This document shows, one piece after another, positions 18,094-27,800 of a stretch of 64,000 nucleotides of DNA; position 1 is the first letter of the stretch; the number at the start of each line of letters is the position of its first letter. Location: contig NZ_LSEF01000100.1 of assembly GCF_001641695.1 (NCBI RefSeq), positions 163,441-227,440 of the forward strand. The letters are read 5' to 3'. Source of the DNA: Bradyrhizobium neotropicale. GTDB lineage: Bacteria > Pseudomonadota > Alphaproteobacteria > Rhizobiales > Xanthobacteraceae. A program made the translations under genes and the position numbers. The notes beneath the pieces are model-generated. The model was not told the DNA's origin. It did not search any database and worked only from the letters and a program-made list of their open reading frames with translations.

Positions 18094-18172
18094 AACTGGC
18101 CGGCACTATCACTGACTGAGTATGTACAGAGAGCAGGGCGGCCTAACGGCCGCCCCGCTCCCGCTGGTGGTG

Positions 18173-19474
18173 CTAGGCAATTTCGACGGCGGTATAACCG
18201 GCGGCATTGTTGATGTCGTCGATCGACTCGAACGGCGTCGCACCGCCCGTGATGCCATCGAGCTGGATCGCGCCGAAGCCGAAATCCAGCACGGTGTTGG
18301 TGCCGTCGTCCTCCACGACGACCGTAGCCGGGTCAAAGCCTGGCGGAGCATCGACATGAACGGCATCGCCATCGGCAAAGCTGAGGTCGGTGACTTCATC
18401 GTTGCCGAAGTTGGTAGCCGTGTTGTCGCCGAAATTGTGCGTATCGGTCCCCGCACCGCCCGTCAGCACGTCGTCGCCGAGTCCGCCGCTCAGAACGTCG
18501 GCTCCGTTGCCGCCGTTCAGCTCGTCATCCCCGGCGCCGCCATTCAGAGTGTCGTTGCCGGCGCCTCCCGACAGGATGTCGGCCCCATCGCCGCCATTCA
18601 GGGTATCGGTGCCGTCGCCGCCGTCGAGCGTGTCATCACCGGCGTCGCCGTTGAGCGTATCGTTCCCGGTTCCGCCGCTGAGTTCGTCGTCACCGGCGCC
18701 GCCGCTCATGACGTCGTTACCTGCGCCGCCGGCCATTTCATCGTCGCCGGCATCGCCGAACATCGTATCGTTGCCGGCGCCGCCATCCATGATGTCGTCG
18801 CCCGCATTGCCATGCATGGTGTCGTTTCCGTCACCGCCGTTCAGAGTATCGGCACCCAGACCGCCGTTCAGAATGTCGTCACCGGTGCCGCCATTCAGCA
18901 GGTCATTGCCAAGTCCGCCGTTCAGCGTGTCGTTGCCAGCGTCGCCGTTCAGAGTGTCATCTCCGAAGCCACCGTTGAGTACGTCGTTACCGTCGCCACC
19001 GTTCAAGACGTCATTGCCGGCATCGCCGTCCAATGTATCGTTGCCGGCGTCGCCCCACAGGGTGTCGGCACCCGCGCCGCCATGGACGTCATCATTGCCA
19101 TCGCCGCCGTGGATGCTGTCGTCGCCGGCGTCACCGAACAGGTGATCATCGCCGGTTCCACCATCGATGATGTCGTTGCCCTGGTCGCCATGGATGGTGT
19201 CGATGCCGGCGTTTCCGTTCAGCGTATCGTCACCCGCACCGCCATTGATCGTGTCATCGCCATCGCCGCCGGTGATCGTATCGATGCCGGCATTTCCATT
19301 CAGGGTGTCGTTGCCAGCACCGCCATCGATGGAATCGTTGCCCGCGCCGCCGCTTACGGTATCATTGCCATCTAGGCCAGTAATGGTGTCGTTACCTTGA
19401 AGGCCAAAGATCTGATCGTCCGCAGCCGTGCCAGGCAATACATCGTCGCCTGCTGTTCCGATGATCACTGCCAT
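18173..19474 (-). CDS. RTX calcium-binding nonapeptide-repeat protein, presumed type I substrate
   Basis: A 433-residue protein made almost wholly of about 36 tandem GGxGxDxxx nonapeptides (roughly residues 24-347, 27 bp each in DNA), which fold into a parallel beta roll when calcium is bound outside the cell. There is no N-terminal signal peptide and no recognisable enzyme domain. The ~85-residue C-terminus (DEVTDLSFADGDAVHV, then VLDFGFGAIQLDGI, ending GYTAVEIA) is acidic then hydrophobic, as in type I secretion signals. The ATG at 19474 follows GGGAGCGGAGATC; the frame opens 57 nt upstream. It is the first gene before the ABC exporter. It could be a matrix, surface-coat or adhesin protein. 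Confidence 0.9.
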   Translation of the reverse strand: MAVIIGTAGDDVLPGTAADDQIFGLQGNDTITGLDGNDTVSGGAGNDSIDGGAGNDTLNGNAGIDTITGGDGDDTINGGAGDDTLNGNAGIDTIHGDQGNDIIDGGTGDDHLFGDAGDDSIHGGDGNDDVHGGAGADTLWGDAGNDTLDGDAGNDVLNGGDGNDVLNGGFGDDTLNGDAGNDTLNGGLGNDLLNGGTGDDILNGGLGADTLNGGDGNDTMHGNAGDDIMDGGAGNDTMFGDAGDDEMAGGAGNDVMSGGAGDDELSGGTGNDTLNGDAGDDTLDGGDGTDTLNGGDGADILSGGAGNDTLNGGAGDDELNGGNGADVLSGGLGDDVLTGGAGTDTHNFGDNTATNFGNDEVTDLSFADGDAVHVDAPPGFDPATVVVEDDGTNTVLDFGFGAIQLDGITGGATPFESIDDINNAAGYTAVEIA

Positions 19475-19816
19475 GATCTCCGCTCCCTTTGCATGGAAAT
19501 GCGCGATGCGGGTCGCCTTGCGGCCCGTCATGGACTTCGCAGATTTCGGGTTGCTTGATGCCCATCACCAATCGATGGGGCCTTCGATCAAGCAACCTTG
19601 GATGAAGGGAGATGGATGCGGCAATCCCCATTTGGGGACAAAAGAATCCGGCAAATGATTGGAACTAATGACGCCGAAGCCTTCGCCTCAGACGCCAACG
19701 GTCCCACCCGTTTGATCGCGTGAGGCCGTCAAGACGATGTCCGCCGAGTATCGGATGCGCGTTCTGTACGCGAGAGGGATCGCCCTCGCGTCAATCACTC
19801 TCGTGAGCGTGCGTTC
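19475..19816. other. Gene-free leader region of the RTX operon
   Basis: This 342-bp stretch lies upstream of the RTX gene and downstream of the DUF1330 gene. I saw no credible coding frame. It should hold the promoter for the RTX-ABC-HlyD-LuxR-M23 unit. Its only clear structure is the inverted repeat at 19625-19638. Confidence 0.6.
19625..19638. promoter_or_regulatory. Short inverted repeat upstream of RTX gene
   Basis: TCCCCA-TT-TGGGGA is a perfect 6-bp-arm inverted repeat about 150 nt upstream of the RTX start codon. It is the right size for a dimeric regulator site, possibly for the LuxR protein encoded in the same operon. Short palindromes occur by chance, so this is only a candidate. 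Confidence 0.25.
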
Positions 19817-20119
19817 TCAGGGCTGCGGGCCGTCGTAGCCCTCGATGATGATGAGGTCGGCGATCGAGTGCGGCTGGCGCACCTTGATGTTGGCCTGGTA
19901 TTCCGGCGAATTGTAGCAGGCGATCGCGGTCTCGTAGTCCGGGAATTCGATCACCACGTTGCGGGTGCGGCTTTGGCCCTCGACGGTGGTGAACTTGCCA
20001 GCGCGGACGACGAAGCGACCGCCCCATTTCTTGAAGATCGGGCCGTTCGCGACCGCATAGGGCTTGTAGCCCTCGTCATTCGACACGTCGACGCGTCCGA
20101 TCCAGTAGCCTTTTGCCAT
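19817..20119 (-). CDS. DUF1330 domain-containing protein
   Basis: A 100-residue dimeric alpha-beta barrel-type protein. The start MAKGYWIGRVDVSN, the central GGRFVVRAGK, and the run RNVVIEFPDYETAIACYNSPEYQ are the hallmarks of DUF1330 proteins, whose biochemical role is unknown. It sits 23 nt after the pyrF stop on the same strand, so it may be co-transcribed as the last gene of that unit. The secretion locus begins just beyond it. Confidence 0.88.
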   Translation of the reverse strand: MAKGYWIGRVDVSNDEGYKPYAVANGPIFKKWGGRFVVRAGKFTTVEGQSRTRNVVIEFPDYETAIACYNSPEYQANIKVRQPHSIADLIIIEGYDGPQP

Positions 20120-20142
20120 TCTTCTTCTCCTTGGTGTGTCGG

Positions 20143-20853
20143 TCAGCCGACCGCTTGCGCGATCTCGACCTGGATTGCCTCAGCCGTAGCCTTTGGATCG
20201 GCCGCTTCCACCACCGGTCGCCCGACGACGAGATAGTCGGAGCCCGCGGCAATCGCGCGGCCCGGCGTCATGATGCGCTTCTGGTCGCCGGTCGCAGAGC
20301 CTGCGGGCCGAATGCCGGGGGTGACGAGATTCATCCGGTGCCCGACGATCTTGCGCAAGGCCCCCACTTCTTCCGGTGAGCAGACGAGGCCATCGACGCC
20401 GAGGACCTGCGCCTGCTGGGCGCGTGCTTCGACCAGCTCGGAGACACCGAGCCGATAGCCGGCGGCGTGCAGGTCGTCGTCGTTGTAGGAGGTCAGCACC
20501 GTGACCGCGAGGATCTTCAGGCTGGTATTGCCGCGGCCTTCGACGGCGCCCTTCATGGTCTGCGGATAGGCGTGCACGGTGAGAAAGGTCGCCCCCAACC
20601 TGGTGATGCTCTCGACGCCCTGCGTCACCGTGTTGCCGATGTCGTGCAGCTTGAGATCGAGGAAGACTTTCTTGCCCTTGTCGGCGAGCTTGCCGACCAG
20701 CGGCAAGCCGCCGGCATAGGCGAGCCGATAGCCGATCTTGTAGAAGGTGACGCTGTCGCCGAGCCGATTAATCATCGCCTCCGCGGCATCAACGCTCGGC
20801 AGATCGAGCGCGACGATCAGGCGGTCCTTGGGGGCGATTTCGGTTGGCGTCAT
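20143..20853 (-). CDS. pyrF: Orotidine 5'-phosphate decarboxylase
   Basis: A 236-residue TIM-barrel enzyme making UMP from OMP in the last step of de novo pyrimidine synthesis. LIVALDLPS near the start and VFLDLKLHDIGNTV contain the catalytic Lys-Asp network (D-x-K-x-x-D-I). LVTPGIRPAG and SDYLVVGRPV form the phosphate-binding end. Length and motifs are standard. It begins 6 nt after the FMN reductase stop, so the two are likely one transcript. Confidence 0.96.
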   Translation of the reverse strand: MTPTEIAPKDRLIVALDLPSVDAAEAMINRLGDSVTFYKIGYRLAYAGGLPLVGKLADKGKKVFLDLKLHDIGNTVTQGVESITRLGATFLTVHAYPQTMKGAVEGRGNTSLKILAVTVLTSYNDDDLHAAGYRLGVSELVEARAQQAQVLGVDGLVCSPEEVGALRKIVGHRMNLVTPGIRPAGSATGDQKRIMTPGRAIAAGSDYLVVGRPVVEAADPKATAEAIQVEIAQAVG

Positions 20854-20859
20854 GTCACC

Positions 20860-21438
20860 TCACATCATGCGTTGGGAAACGTCGATCAACTGCCGCACCA
20901 GCTCCTTCAGCGCGTCGATATCGGCCTGGCTCTTCAACCTGTCCATATCGTCATAGGCCTGGTCGGCAAAGGCGAGCGCGAGTTGGCCGGCAATCACATT
21001 GGCGTGGCAGGAGGTCAGGATCAGCCGCAACGCTTGGAGCGCGCGGGACGCGCCGAGCCGGCTCTGCGAGGCGCCGGCAAGCGCGAAGACACGGTTGCGG
21101 AACACCTCGCCGCGCGCCTCGTGCGGATCCTGCACGCGGCTGACCCAGTCGATCGCGTTCTTCAGGAGCGGCGGCACCGAAGCATTGTATTCGGGCGTGA
21201 CGATCAGGACGCCCTGATGCGCGCCGATCATGCGCTTGAGATTGACCGCGTGCTTCGGCACGCCGGACTTGGCCTGCAGGTCGCCATCATAGATCGGCAG
21301 CGGAAAATCGGCGAGCGAGACGCGGGTGACGTCGACGCCGGCCTGGGCGAATTCATATGCAGCGACCGCCGCCAGCTTCGCATTGTGCGAGCCGGTGCGC
21401 AGCGAGCCGGGAATGACCAGGATTCTTGGTGCGGGCAT
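20860..21438 (-). CDS. NADPH-dependent FMN reductase family flavoprotein
   Basis: A 192-residue flavodoxin-like reductase. ILVIPGSLRTGSHNAKL is the phosphate-binding loop for FMN, and TPEYNASVPPLLKNAIDWVSR is the characteristic motif of the ArsH/ChrR/azoreductase-like group, which reduce quinones, chromate or azo dyes. The physiological substrate is unknown. The start at 21438 (MPAPRIL) fits the family better than the open frame's start 39 nt upstream. It lies directly upstream of pyrF. Confidence 0.9.
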   Translation of the reverse strand: MPAPRILVIPGSLRTGSHNAKLAAVAAYEFAQAGVDVTRVSLADFPLPIYDGDLQAKSGVPKHAVNLKRMIGAHQGVLIVTPEYNASVPPLLKNAIDWVSRVQDPHEARGEVFRNRVFALAGASQSRLGASRALQALRLILTSCHANVIAGQLALAFADQAYDDMDRLKSQADIDALKELVRQLIDVSQRMM

Positions 21439-21495
21439 CCAATCCAATGCGTTCGGCGAAACGAGCCCGCCGCGCAATAGAGGAAGCCGGCGGAA

Positions 21496-22095
21496 TTAGT
21501 CCTTGCGATACACCCAGACGCGGGCCGGCGGAAGGTTCATCCAGATCCGTTCCGAGGCCTCTGTGGACACGCCGGGCAGCGATTTCGGGATCGGCGGCAC
21601 CACCGCATAGGTGAATTGCACGAAGGGAGCGCCGGGCGCCAGCGCCGTGAAGGCGTCGCGAATGAGCCGCAGCCGCGTCAGCATCGGCTTGGTCACCAGC
21701 GGCAGGCCAGAGACGACCGCGGAAGCCGGCGCGCTCAGCACGTTCCAGAGCGTATCACGCAGGCGGTAAGCATCGCCCTGCACAACCTTGGCCTGCGGAT
21801 AGCGGTCGCGCAGCAGCGCGCAGAAGCCGGGATTGTATTCGACGAGGACAAGTCGCTTGGGGTCGACACCGCGCTCGATCAGCGCCGAGGTGATGGCGCC
21901 GGTGCCAGGTCCGAGCTCGACCACCGGTGCGTCCGAATCGACGTCGACATAATGCGCCATGGTCCGGGCAAGGAGCTTACCCGAAGGCATCACGGCGCCC
22001 ATATGGAGCGGCTTTTCGATCCACGATCGGAGAAAACGGACCTCGTCGTCGAGACGGGGCTTCTTCAACGCACGCGCGGACGATGGCAATGGCAT
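21496..22095 (-). CDS. pmtA: Phospholipid N-methyltransferase-like SAM methyltransferase
   Basis: A 199-residue class I SAM-dependent methyltransferase. VVELGPGTGAIT is motif I and LVLVEYNPGFCALLRDRYP is motif II. The N-terminal FLRSWIEKPLHMGAVMPSGKLLAR is typical of the rhizobial PmtA group, which methylates phosphatidylethanolamine stepwise to phosphatidylcholine at the membrane. As I recall, Bradyrhizobium pmtA lies close to dnaK/dnaJ, which agrees with its place here, 89 nt downstream of dnaJ. The family is close to KsgA-like rRNA methyltransferases, so the gene symbol is tentative. Confidence 0.75.
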   Translation of the reverse strand: MPLPSSARALKKPRLDDEVRFLRSWIEKPLHMGAVMPSGKLLARTMAHYVDVDSDAPVVELGPGTGAITSALIERGVDPKRLVLVEYNPGFCALLRDRYPQAKVVQGDAYRLRDTLWNVLSAPASAVVSGLPLVTKPMLTRLRLIRDAFTALAPGAPFVQFTYAVVPPIPKSLPGVSTEASERIWMNLPPARVWVYRKD

Positions 22096-22184
22096 GTCAG
22101 GACCGGACGGGGACCGCGTCGCCGCGGCGTGTCAGAAAATAGTCATAAAGAGGTATAGGCCGCGGGCGGAACGGTCAAGCCGAG

Positions 22185-23306
22185 TCAGTTCGCCCGGTTA
22201 CCGAAGAAGTCCTTGACCTTGGCGAAGAAACCCTCGGATTCCGGCTGAGTGTTGCCGGAAGAGAGCTTTTCGAACTCGGCCAGCAATTCCTGCTGCTTCT
22301 TGGTGAGGTTCTGCGGGGTCTCGACCACGACCTGGACATACATGTCGCCCATCTGGCGCGAGCGCAGTACTGGCATACCTTTTGATGCAATGCGGAATCG
22401 GCGGCCGGACTGGGTCCCGGCCGGGACCTTCACCTTGGTCTTGGCCTTCTCGATGGTCGGCACCTCGAATTCGCCGCCAAGCGCAGCCGTCACCATCGAG
22501 ATCGGTACGCGGCAATGCAGGTCGGCGCCGTCGCGCTGGAAGAACTGGTGCTGGGCCAGCGACAGGAAGATGTAGAGATCGCCGGGCGGGCCGCCGCGGA
22601 CACCGGCTTCGCCCTCGCCGGCGAGCCTGATCCTTGTGCCGTCCTCGACGCCCTGGGGGATGTTGACCGACAGCGTGCGCTCGCGCGTGACCCGGCCCTG
22701 ACCCGCGCAGGACGGGCAGGCATCCTCGATCATCTGGCCGCGGCCCTGGCAGCCCGGGCAGGTGCGCTCGAGCGTGAAGAAGCCCTGTGACTGCCGCACG
22801 CGGCCGGCGCCGCCGCAGGTCGAGCAGGTCTTCGGCTTGGTGCCGGCCTTGGCGCCGGTGCCCGAGCAGGCCTCGCAGGTGACGGAGACGGGAATCTCGA
22901 TCTGCGCCGTCTTGCCGCCAAAGGCTTCCTCGAGCGTGATTTCCATGTTGTAGCGCAGGTCGGCGCCGCGCTCGCGGCCGCCGCGACCGCGCTGCCCGGC
23001 CATGCCGAACAGATCCTCGAAAATGTCGGAGAAAGAGGAGGCAAAGCCGGCACCGAAGCCGGCACCGCCACCGCCCTGCTCGAAGGCGGCGTGGCCGTAA
23101 CGGTCGTAGGCCGCGCGCTTGTCCTTGTCCTTGAGGACCTCGTAGGCCTCGTTGATTTCCTTGAACCGGACTTCGCTGGTGTCGTCCCCGGGGTTGCGGT
23201 CGGGGTGGAATTTCATCGCCAGCTTGCGGAAGGACGATTTCAGTACGGAATCATCGGCGTCGCGTTCGACTTCGAGGGTTTCGTAGTAGCAGCGCTTGGT
23301 GGACAT
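22185..23306 (-). CDS. dnaJ: Chaperone DnaJ (Hsp40)
   Basis: A 373-residue co-chaperone that delivers clients to DnaK and stimulates its ATPase. It has a J domain (residues 1-70) with His34-Pro35-Asp36, then a Gly/Phe-rich linker with FEDLFGMAG. Four zinc-binding CxxCxGxG repeats follow (CEACSGTG, CSTCGGAG, CPGCQGRG, CPSCAGQG), then the C-terminal substrate-binding domains. It lies 246 nt downstream of dnaK on the same strand, with a hairpin between them. Confidence 0.98.
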   Translation of the reverse strand: MSTKRCYYETLEVERDADDSVLKSSFRKLAMKFHPDRNPGDDTSEVRFKEINEAYEVLKDKDKRAAYDRYGHAAFEQGGGGAGFGAGFASSFSDIFEDLFGMAGQRGRGGRERGADLRYNMEITLEEAFGGKTAQIEIPVSVTCEACSGTGAKAGTKPKTCSTCGGAGRVRQSQGFFTLERTCPGCQGRGQMIEDACPSCAGQGRVTRERTLSVNIPQGVEDGTRIRLAGEGEAGVRGGPPGDLYIFLSLAQHQFFQRDGADLHCRVPISMVTAALGGEFEVPTIEKAKTKVKVPAGTQSGRRFRIASKGMPVLRSRQMGDMYVQVVVETPQNLTKKQQELLAEFEKLSSGNTQPESEGFFAKVKDFFGNRAN

Positions 23307-23477
23307 GTCGGACTCGGTCTATCCAATCGCGATTCAAGTCGGAGCGAAACAGCGTCGCCACGCGACAATATAGGCAGCCTTCCGCCCTGCGGCAGAGGGC
23401 AGCACGGCGGCGTTCAGCATAACGGCTGGGAATTGATTGATCGTAACGGGGACAGGCCCCGTCCGACCCGACACGAC

Positions 23478-23502
23478 GGCCTCCCCGCTGAGGGGGGAGG
23501 CC
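23478..23502. repeat. Hairpin between dnaK and dnaJ
   Basis: GGCCTCCCC and GGGGAGGCC pair as a perfect 9-bp stem around a 7-nt loop, 51 nt downstream of the dnaK stop. No uridine run follows on the transcribed strand. It may lower dnaJ expression relative to dnaK or protect the dnaK mRNA 3' end. Confidence 0.55.
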
Positions 23503-23552
23503 GGTAGAGCGTGTGGGGTCCAAGCCGTCCGCATCATGACCCTCTAAGGGTT

Positions 23553-25454
<1,902 letters not shown>

Positions 25455-25557
25455 GGTCCTGATACCCTTCTTTATTGCGGCAGGTTGGTTGGGCCCAGAA
25501 GGCACCCGATCCAAAACCCCCTAAGATCAAACATCCGCGATATTGCGATGGTTGAGG

Positions 25558-25588
25558 CTCATATAGGAGGGGGGGAGGGGGCCGCAAG
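25558..25588 (-). promoter_or_regulatory. RpoH (sigma-32) heat-shock promoter of dnaK
   Basis: Read on the minus strand: CTTG (25588-25585), exactly 17 bases, then CCTATATGAG (25567-25558). This fits the alphaproteobacterial RpoH pattern CTTG-N17-CYTATNT. Transcription would begin near 25550, leaving a leader of about 95 nt before the dnaK ATG. The remaining 25589-25851, up to the divergent hypothetical gene, holds no other feature I can support. Confidence 0.8.
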
Positions 25589-25851
25589 GACCGAACGCAA
25601 GTTTCGGCCGTGAAAACATTGGGTTTTGGAAGATCATATCCGGGTGCCGCCGGCCTTGCGGGTGAGGAAATATTAACAGGTCCCTGCCCTCGCCAGAGCC
25701 GTCGCCGCAGGCCGCCCGGCCCTGTTGCGGCAAGACCAAACCCGCTAAAAGGCGGGCCGTCGGGTCGCCTCGCCAGCGGGGCTGCCTCACGCGACAAAGA
25801 GGCCCGATGGCCACCATCGAACGGCCTCAATGTGAACCAAGTAGAGTGCCC

Positions 25852-26787
25852 ATGAAGCTCATCCGCCCCCTCGCCGCGCTCGCGCTCCTCGTTGCTTCCG
25901 CGCTTCCGGCCGCCTCCGCCGATGCTATGTTTCCGCCTGGCTTGCGCCTCGGCATGGTGCCGCTCATCGGCCTCAACAAGGCCAAGACCTTTCCGGGCTT
26001 CGAGAACGAGGACGGCAGCGTCAAGGTGCTGGTCACCGAGCTGCCGCCGGCGGCTTATGGCGAGGTCGCGAGCGCCTTCAACGCCAATCCTGCGGGCACC
26101 GGCGTCAAGCAGGACAAGATCGAGACGCCCGCGGGCCTTGCCTATTTCACCACGGAGAGCGGCAAGGCCGGCGATACTCCGGTGAAACGCTACTCGATGA
26201 TCGTGCCGGGCGCCGGCTTCTCCGGCTATGTCGCCGTGCAGATCCCCGAGAACGCCACCAAGATCTACACCGACGAGGCGGTGCGGCAGATGTTTGCGAG
26301 CACCGTCACCCGCAGGGAGGTGTCGGTCGACGAGCAGATCGCGCTGATGCCATTCAAGATCACCGATCTCGCCGAGTTCAAGAATGTCCGCACGCTGGCG
26401 CCCGGCATCAGCATCATCCTCGCCGATGGCGACGAGAGCTCGGGCTTCGAGCCCAAGCCATACATGATCCTCGGCTTGATCGGTGCGACGCCGCAGCAGG
26501 CCGACGACCGCGCCCGCTTTGCCCAGGAAGCGGCGCTCCAGATCCCCGGCATGCGCGAATCGCGCGTCACCATGTCGGAGCCGATCCGCATCAACGGCCA
26601 GCAGGGCTATGAGACCCGGATCGACGGCGTCAGCGGCAAGGACAAGACCCCGGTGACGGTGGTGCAGTGGATCCGCTTCGGCGGCAGCACCTCGCTGCGC
26701 ATCATCGCCAGCGCCCCGCGCGACCAGTGGTCGAACGCCTTCACCCGCTTCCGCGCCGTGCGCGACGGCATCCAGCCGAAGGGCTAG
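25852..26787 (+). CDS. Conserved secreted protein of unknown function
   Basis: A 311-residue protein with a clear Sec signal peptide (MKLIRPLAALALLVASALP, cleavage near ASADA). The mature part alternates beta-like and helical stretches and ends in VVQWIRFGGSTSLRIIASAP followed by FTRFRAVRDGI. That ending resembles small periplasmic lipoprotein-like folds (PsbP/DcrB type), but this is a weak impression. I chose the ATG at 25852 because the signal peptide begins there; the open frame starts 45 nt upstream. It is divergent from dnaK and likely monocistronic. Function unknown. Confidence 0.7.
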   Translation: MKLIRPLAALALLVASALPAASADAMFPPGLRLGMVPLIGLNKAKTFPGFENEDGSVKVLVTELPPAAYGEVASAFNANPAGTGVKQDKIETPAGLAYFTTESGKAGDTPVKRYSMIVPGAGFSGYVAVQIPENATKIYTDEAVRQMFASTVTRREVSVDEQIALMPFKITDLAEFKNVRTLAPGISIILADGDESSGFEPKPYMILGLIGATPQQADDRARFAQEAALQIPGMRESRVTMSEPIRINGQQGYETRIDGVSGKDKTPVTVVQWIRFGGSTSLRIIASAPRDQWSNAFTRFRAVRDGIQPKG

Positions 26788-26889
26788 CCCAAGCGCTGGA
26801 CAGAACCGGCTGCATTTTCGGGCTTCTGTTCGTACACCAGCGGAACTACGCTCCTCCCTCGTTGGGTTCATCCTGGAGGGAGGCGAACG

Positions 26890-27612
26890 ATGCTGGATCG
26901 GCGACAAGTCTTGGCGGCGCTTGGGACGACGGCGCTTGCGACCCTCGCGTCAAATCCGGTCCTCGCGGCGGCATCGATCAAGCCGGATGATGCATCCGCG
27001 CTGCTCGTGATCGACGTACAGAATTGCTTCCTGCCCGGCGGCAGCCTCGCCGTGAAGGAAGGCGAGCAGGTGGTGCCCGTGATCAACCGGATCGCGAAAG
27101 CGTTTGCGAACGTGGTGATGACGCAGGACTGGCACACGCAAGGCCACGTTTCCTTCGCCTCGGTGCACTCCGGCAAGAAGCCGTTCGAGACCATCGACCT
27201 GCCCTACGGCAAGCAGGTGCTGTGGCCGGATCATTGCGTGCAGGGCACCGACGGCGCCGCGCTGTCGAAGGACCTCTCGATCCCGCAAGCCGAGCTGATC
27301 ATCCGCAAGGGCTTTCACAAGGACGTCGACAGCTACTCGGCGTTCCTCGAAGCCGACGGCAAGACCTCGACCGGGCTCGCCGGCTACCTCAAGGGGCGCA
27401 AGATCAAGCGCGTCTTCGTCGCGGGGCTGGCGACAGATTTCTGCGTCGCCTGGACCGCACTCGACGCGCGCAAGGCGGGTTTCGAGGTCTATGTCGTGGA
27501 GGACGCCTGCCGCGGCATCGACACGCAGGGCTCGCTGGCCAAGGCCTGGGCCGATATGGCCAAGGCCGGCGTGAAGCGGATTCAGTCGGGTGATATCGCG
27601 GTGAGCGCTTAG
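26890..27612 (+). CDS. pncA: Nicotinamidase with Tat-type signal sequence
   Basis: A 240-residue isochorismatase-fold amidase converting nicotinamide to nicotinate for NAD salvage. The catalytic triad is visible as Asp42 (VIDVQNCF), Lys140 (IIRKGFHKD) and Cys185 (ATDFCVAW). The metal site is Asp80, His82 and His86 in DWHTQGH. The first ~28 residues (DRRQVLAALGTTALATLA, ending VLAAAS) form a twin-arginine-like signal absent from cytoplasmic PncA proteins, so it may be exported folded to the periplasm. RBS GGAGGGAGG precedes the ATG. It converges on grpE with a palindrome between. Confidence 0.9.
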   Translation: MLDRRQVLAALGTTALATLASNPVLAAASIKPDDASALLVIDVQNCFLPGGSLAVKEGEQVVPVINRIAKAFANVVMTQDWHTQGHVSFASVHSGKKPFETIDLPYGKQVLWPDHCVQGTDGAALSKDLSIPQAELIIRKGFHKDVDSYSAFLEADGKTSTGLAGYLKGRKIKRVFVAGLATDFCVAWTALDARKAGFEVYVVEDACRGIDTQGSLAKAWADMAKAGVKRIQSGDIAVSA

Positions 27613-27695
27613 GAAGGCCTGTCAGACCCTCATAGTGAGGAAGCGCGTCAGCGCCGTCTCGAACCACGAAGGCCGAGCTCTCGCAGCTTTCTCCC

Positions 27696-27740
27696 CTCGT
27701 CATTCCGGGGCGCGCGTCAGCGCGATCCCGGAATGACGAG
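27696..27740. repeat. Perfect palindrome with ATTCCGGG core between convergent genes
   Basis: CTCGTCATTCCGGG (27696-27709) pairs perfectly with CCCGGAATGACGAG (27727-27740), and the 17-nt loop can pair further (GCGCG/CGCGC). On the minus strand TTTT precedes it and on the plus strand AAAA follows. It lies between pncA and grpE and could terminate both. A diverged relative is at 8681-8720. Confidence 0.75.
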
Positions 27741-27800
27741 AAAACCCCACAAGCTGCTCAGCGTGAGGGTCTGCGCAAGCAGGAGTGCGGCAAGCGCGGC

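Noticed and set aside
18122..19375. Long plus-strand open frames (up to 417 codons) across the RTX gene
   Set aside because: They are the antisense reading of the 27-bp repeats, rich in Val/Ile/Ala or Pro/Ser with no protein family look; the GGxGxDxxx reading on the minus strand is clearly the gene.
18400..19420. Regular 27-bp periodicity that could suggest a CRISPR array or tandem DNA repeat
   Set aside because: Units are contiguous without spacers and encode the RTX nonapeptides, so it is coding repetition.
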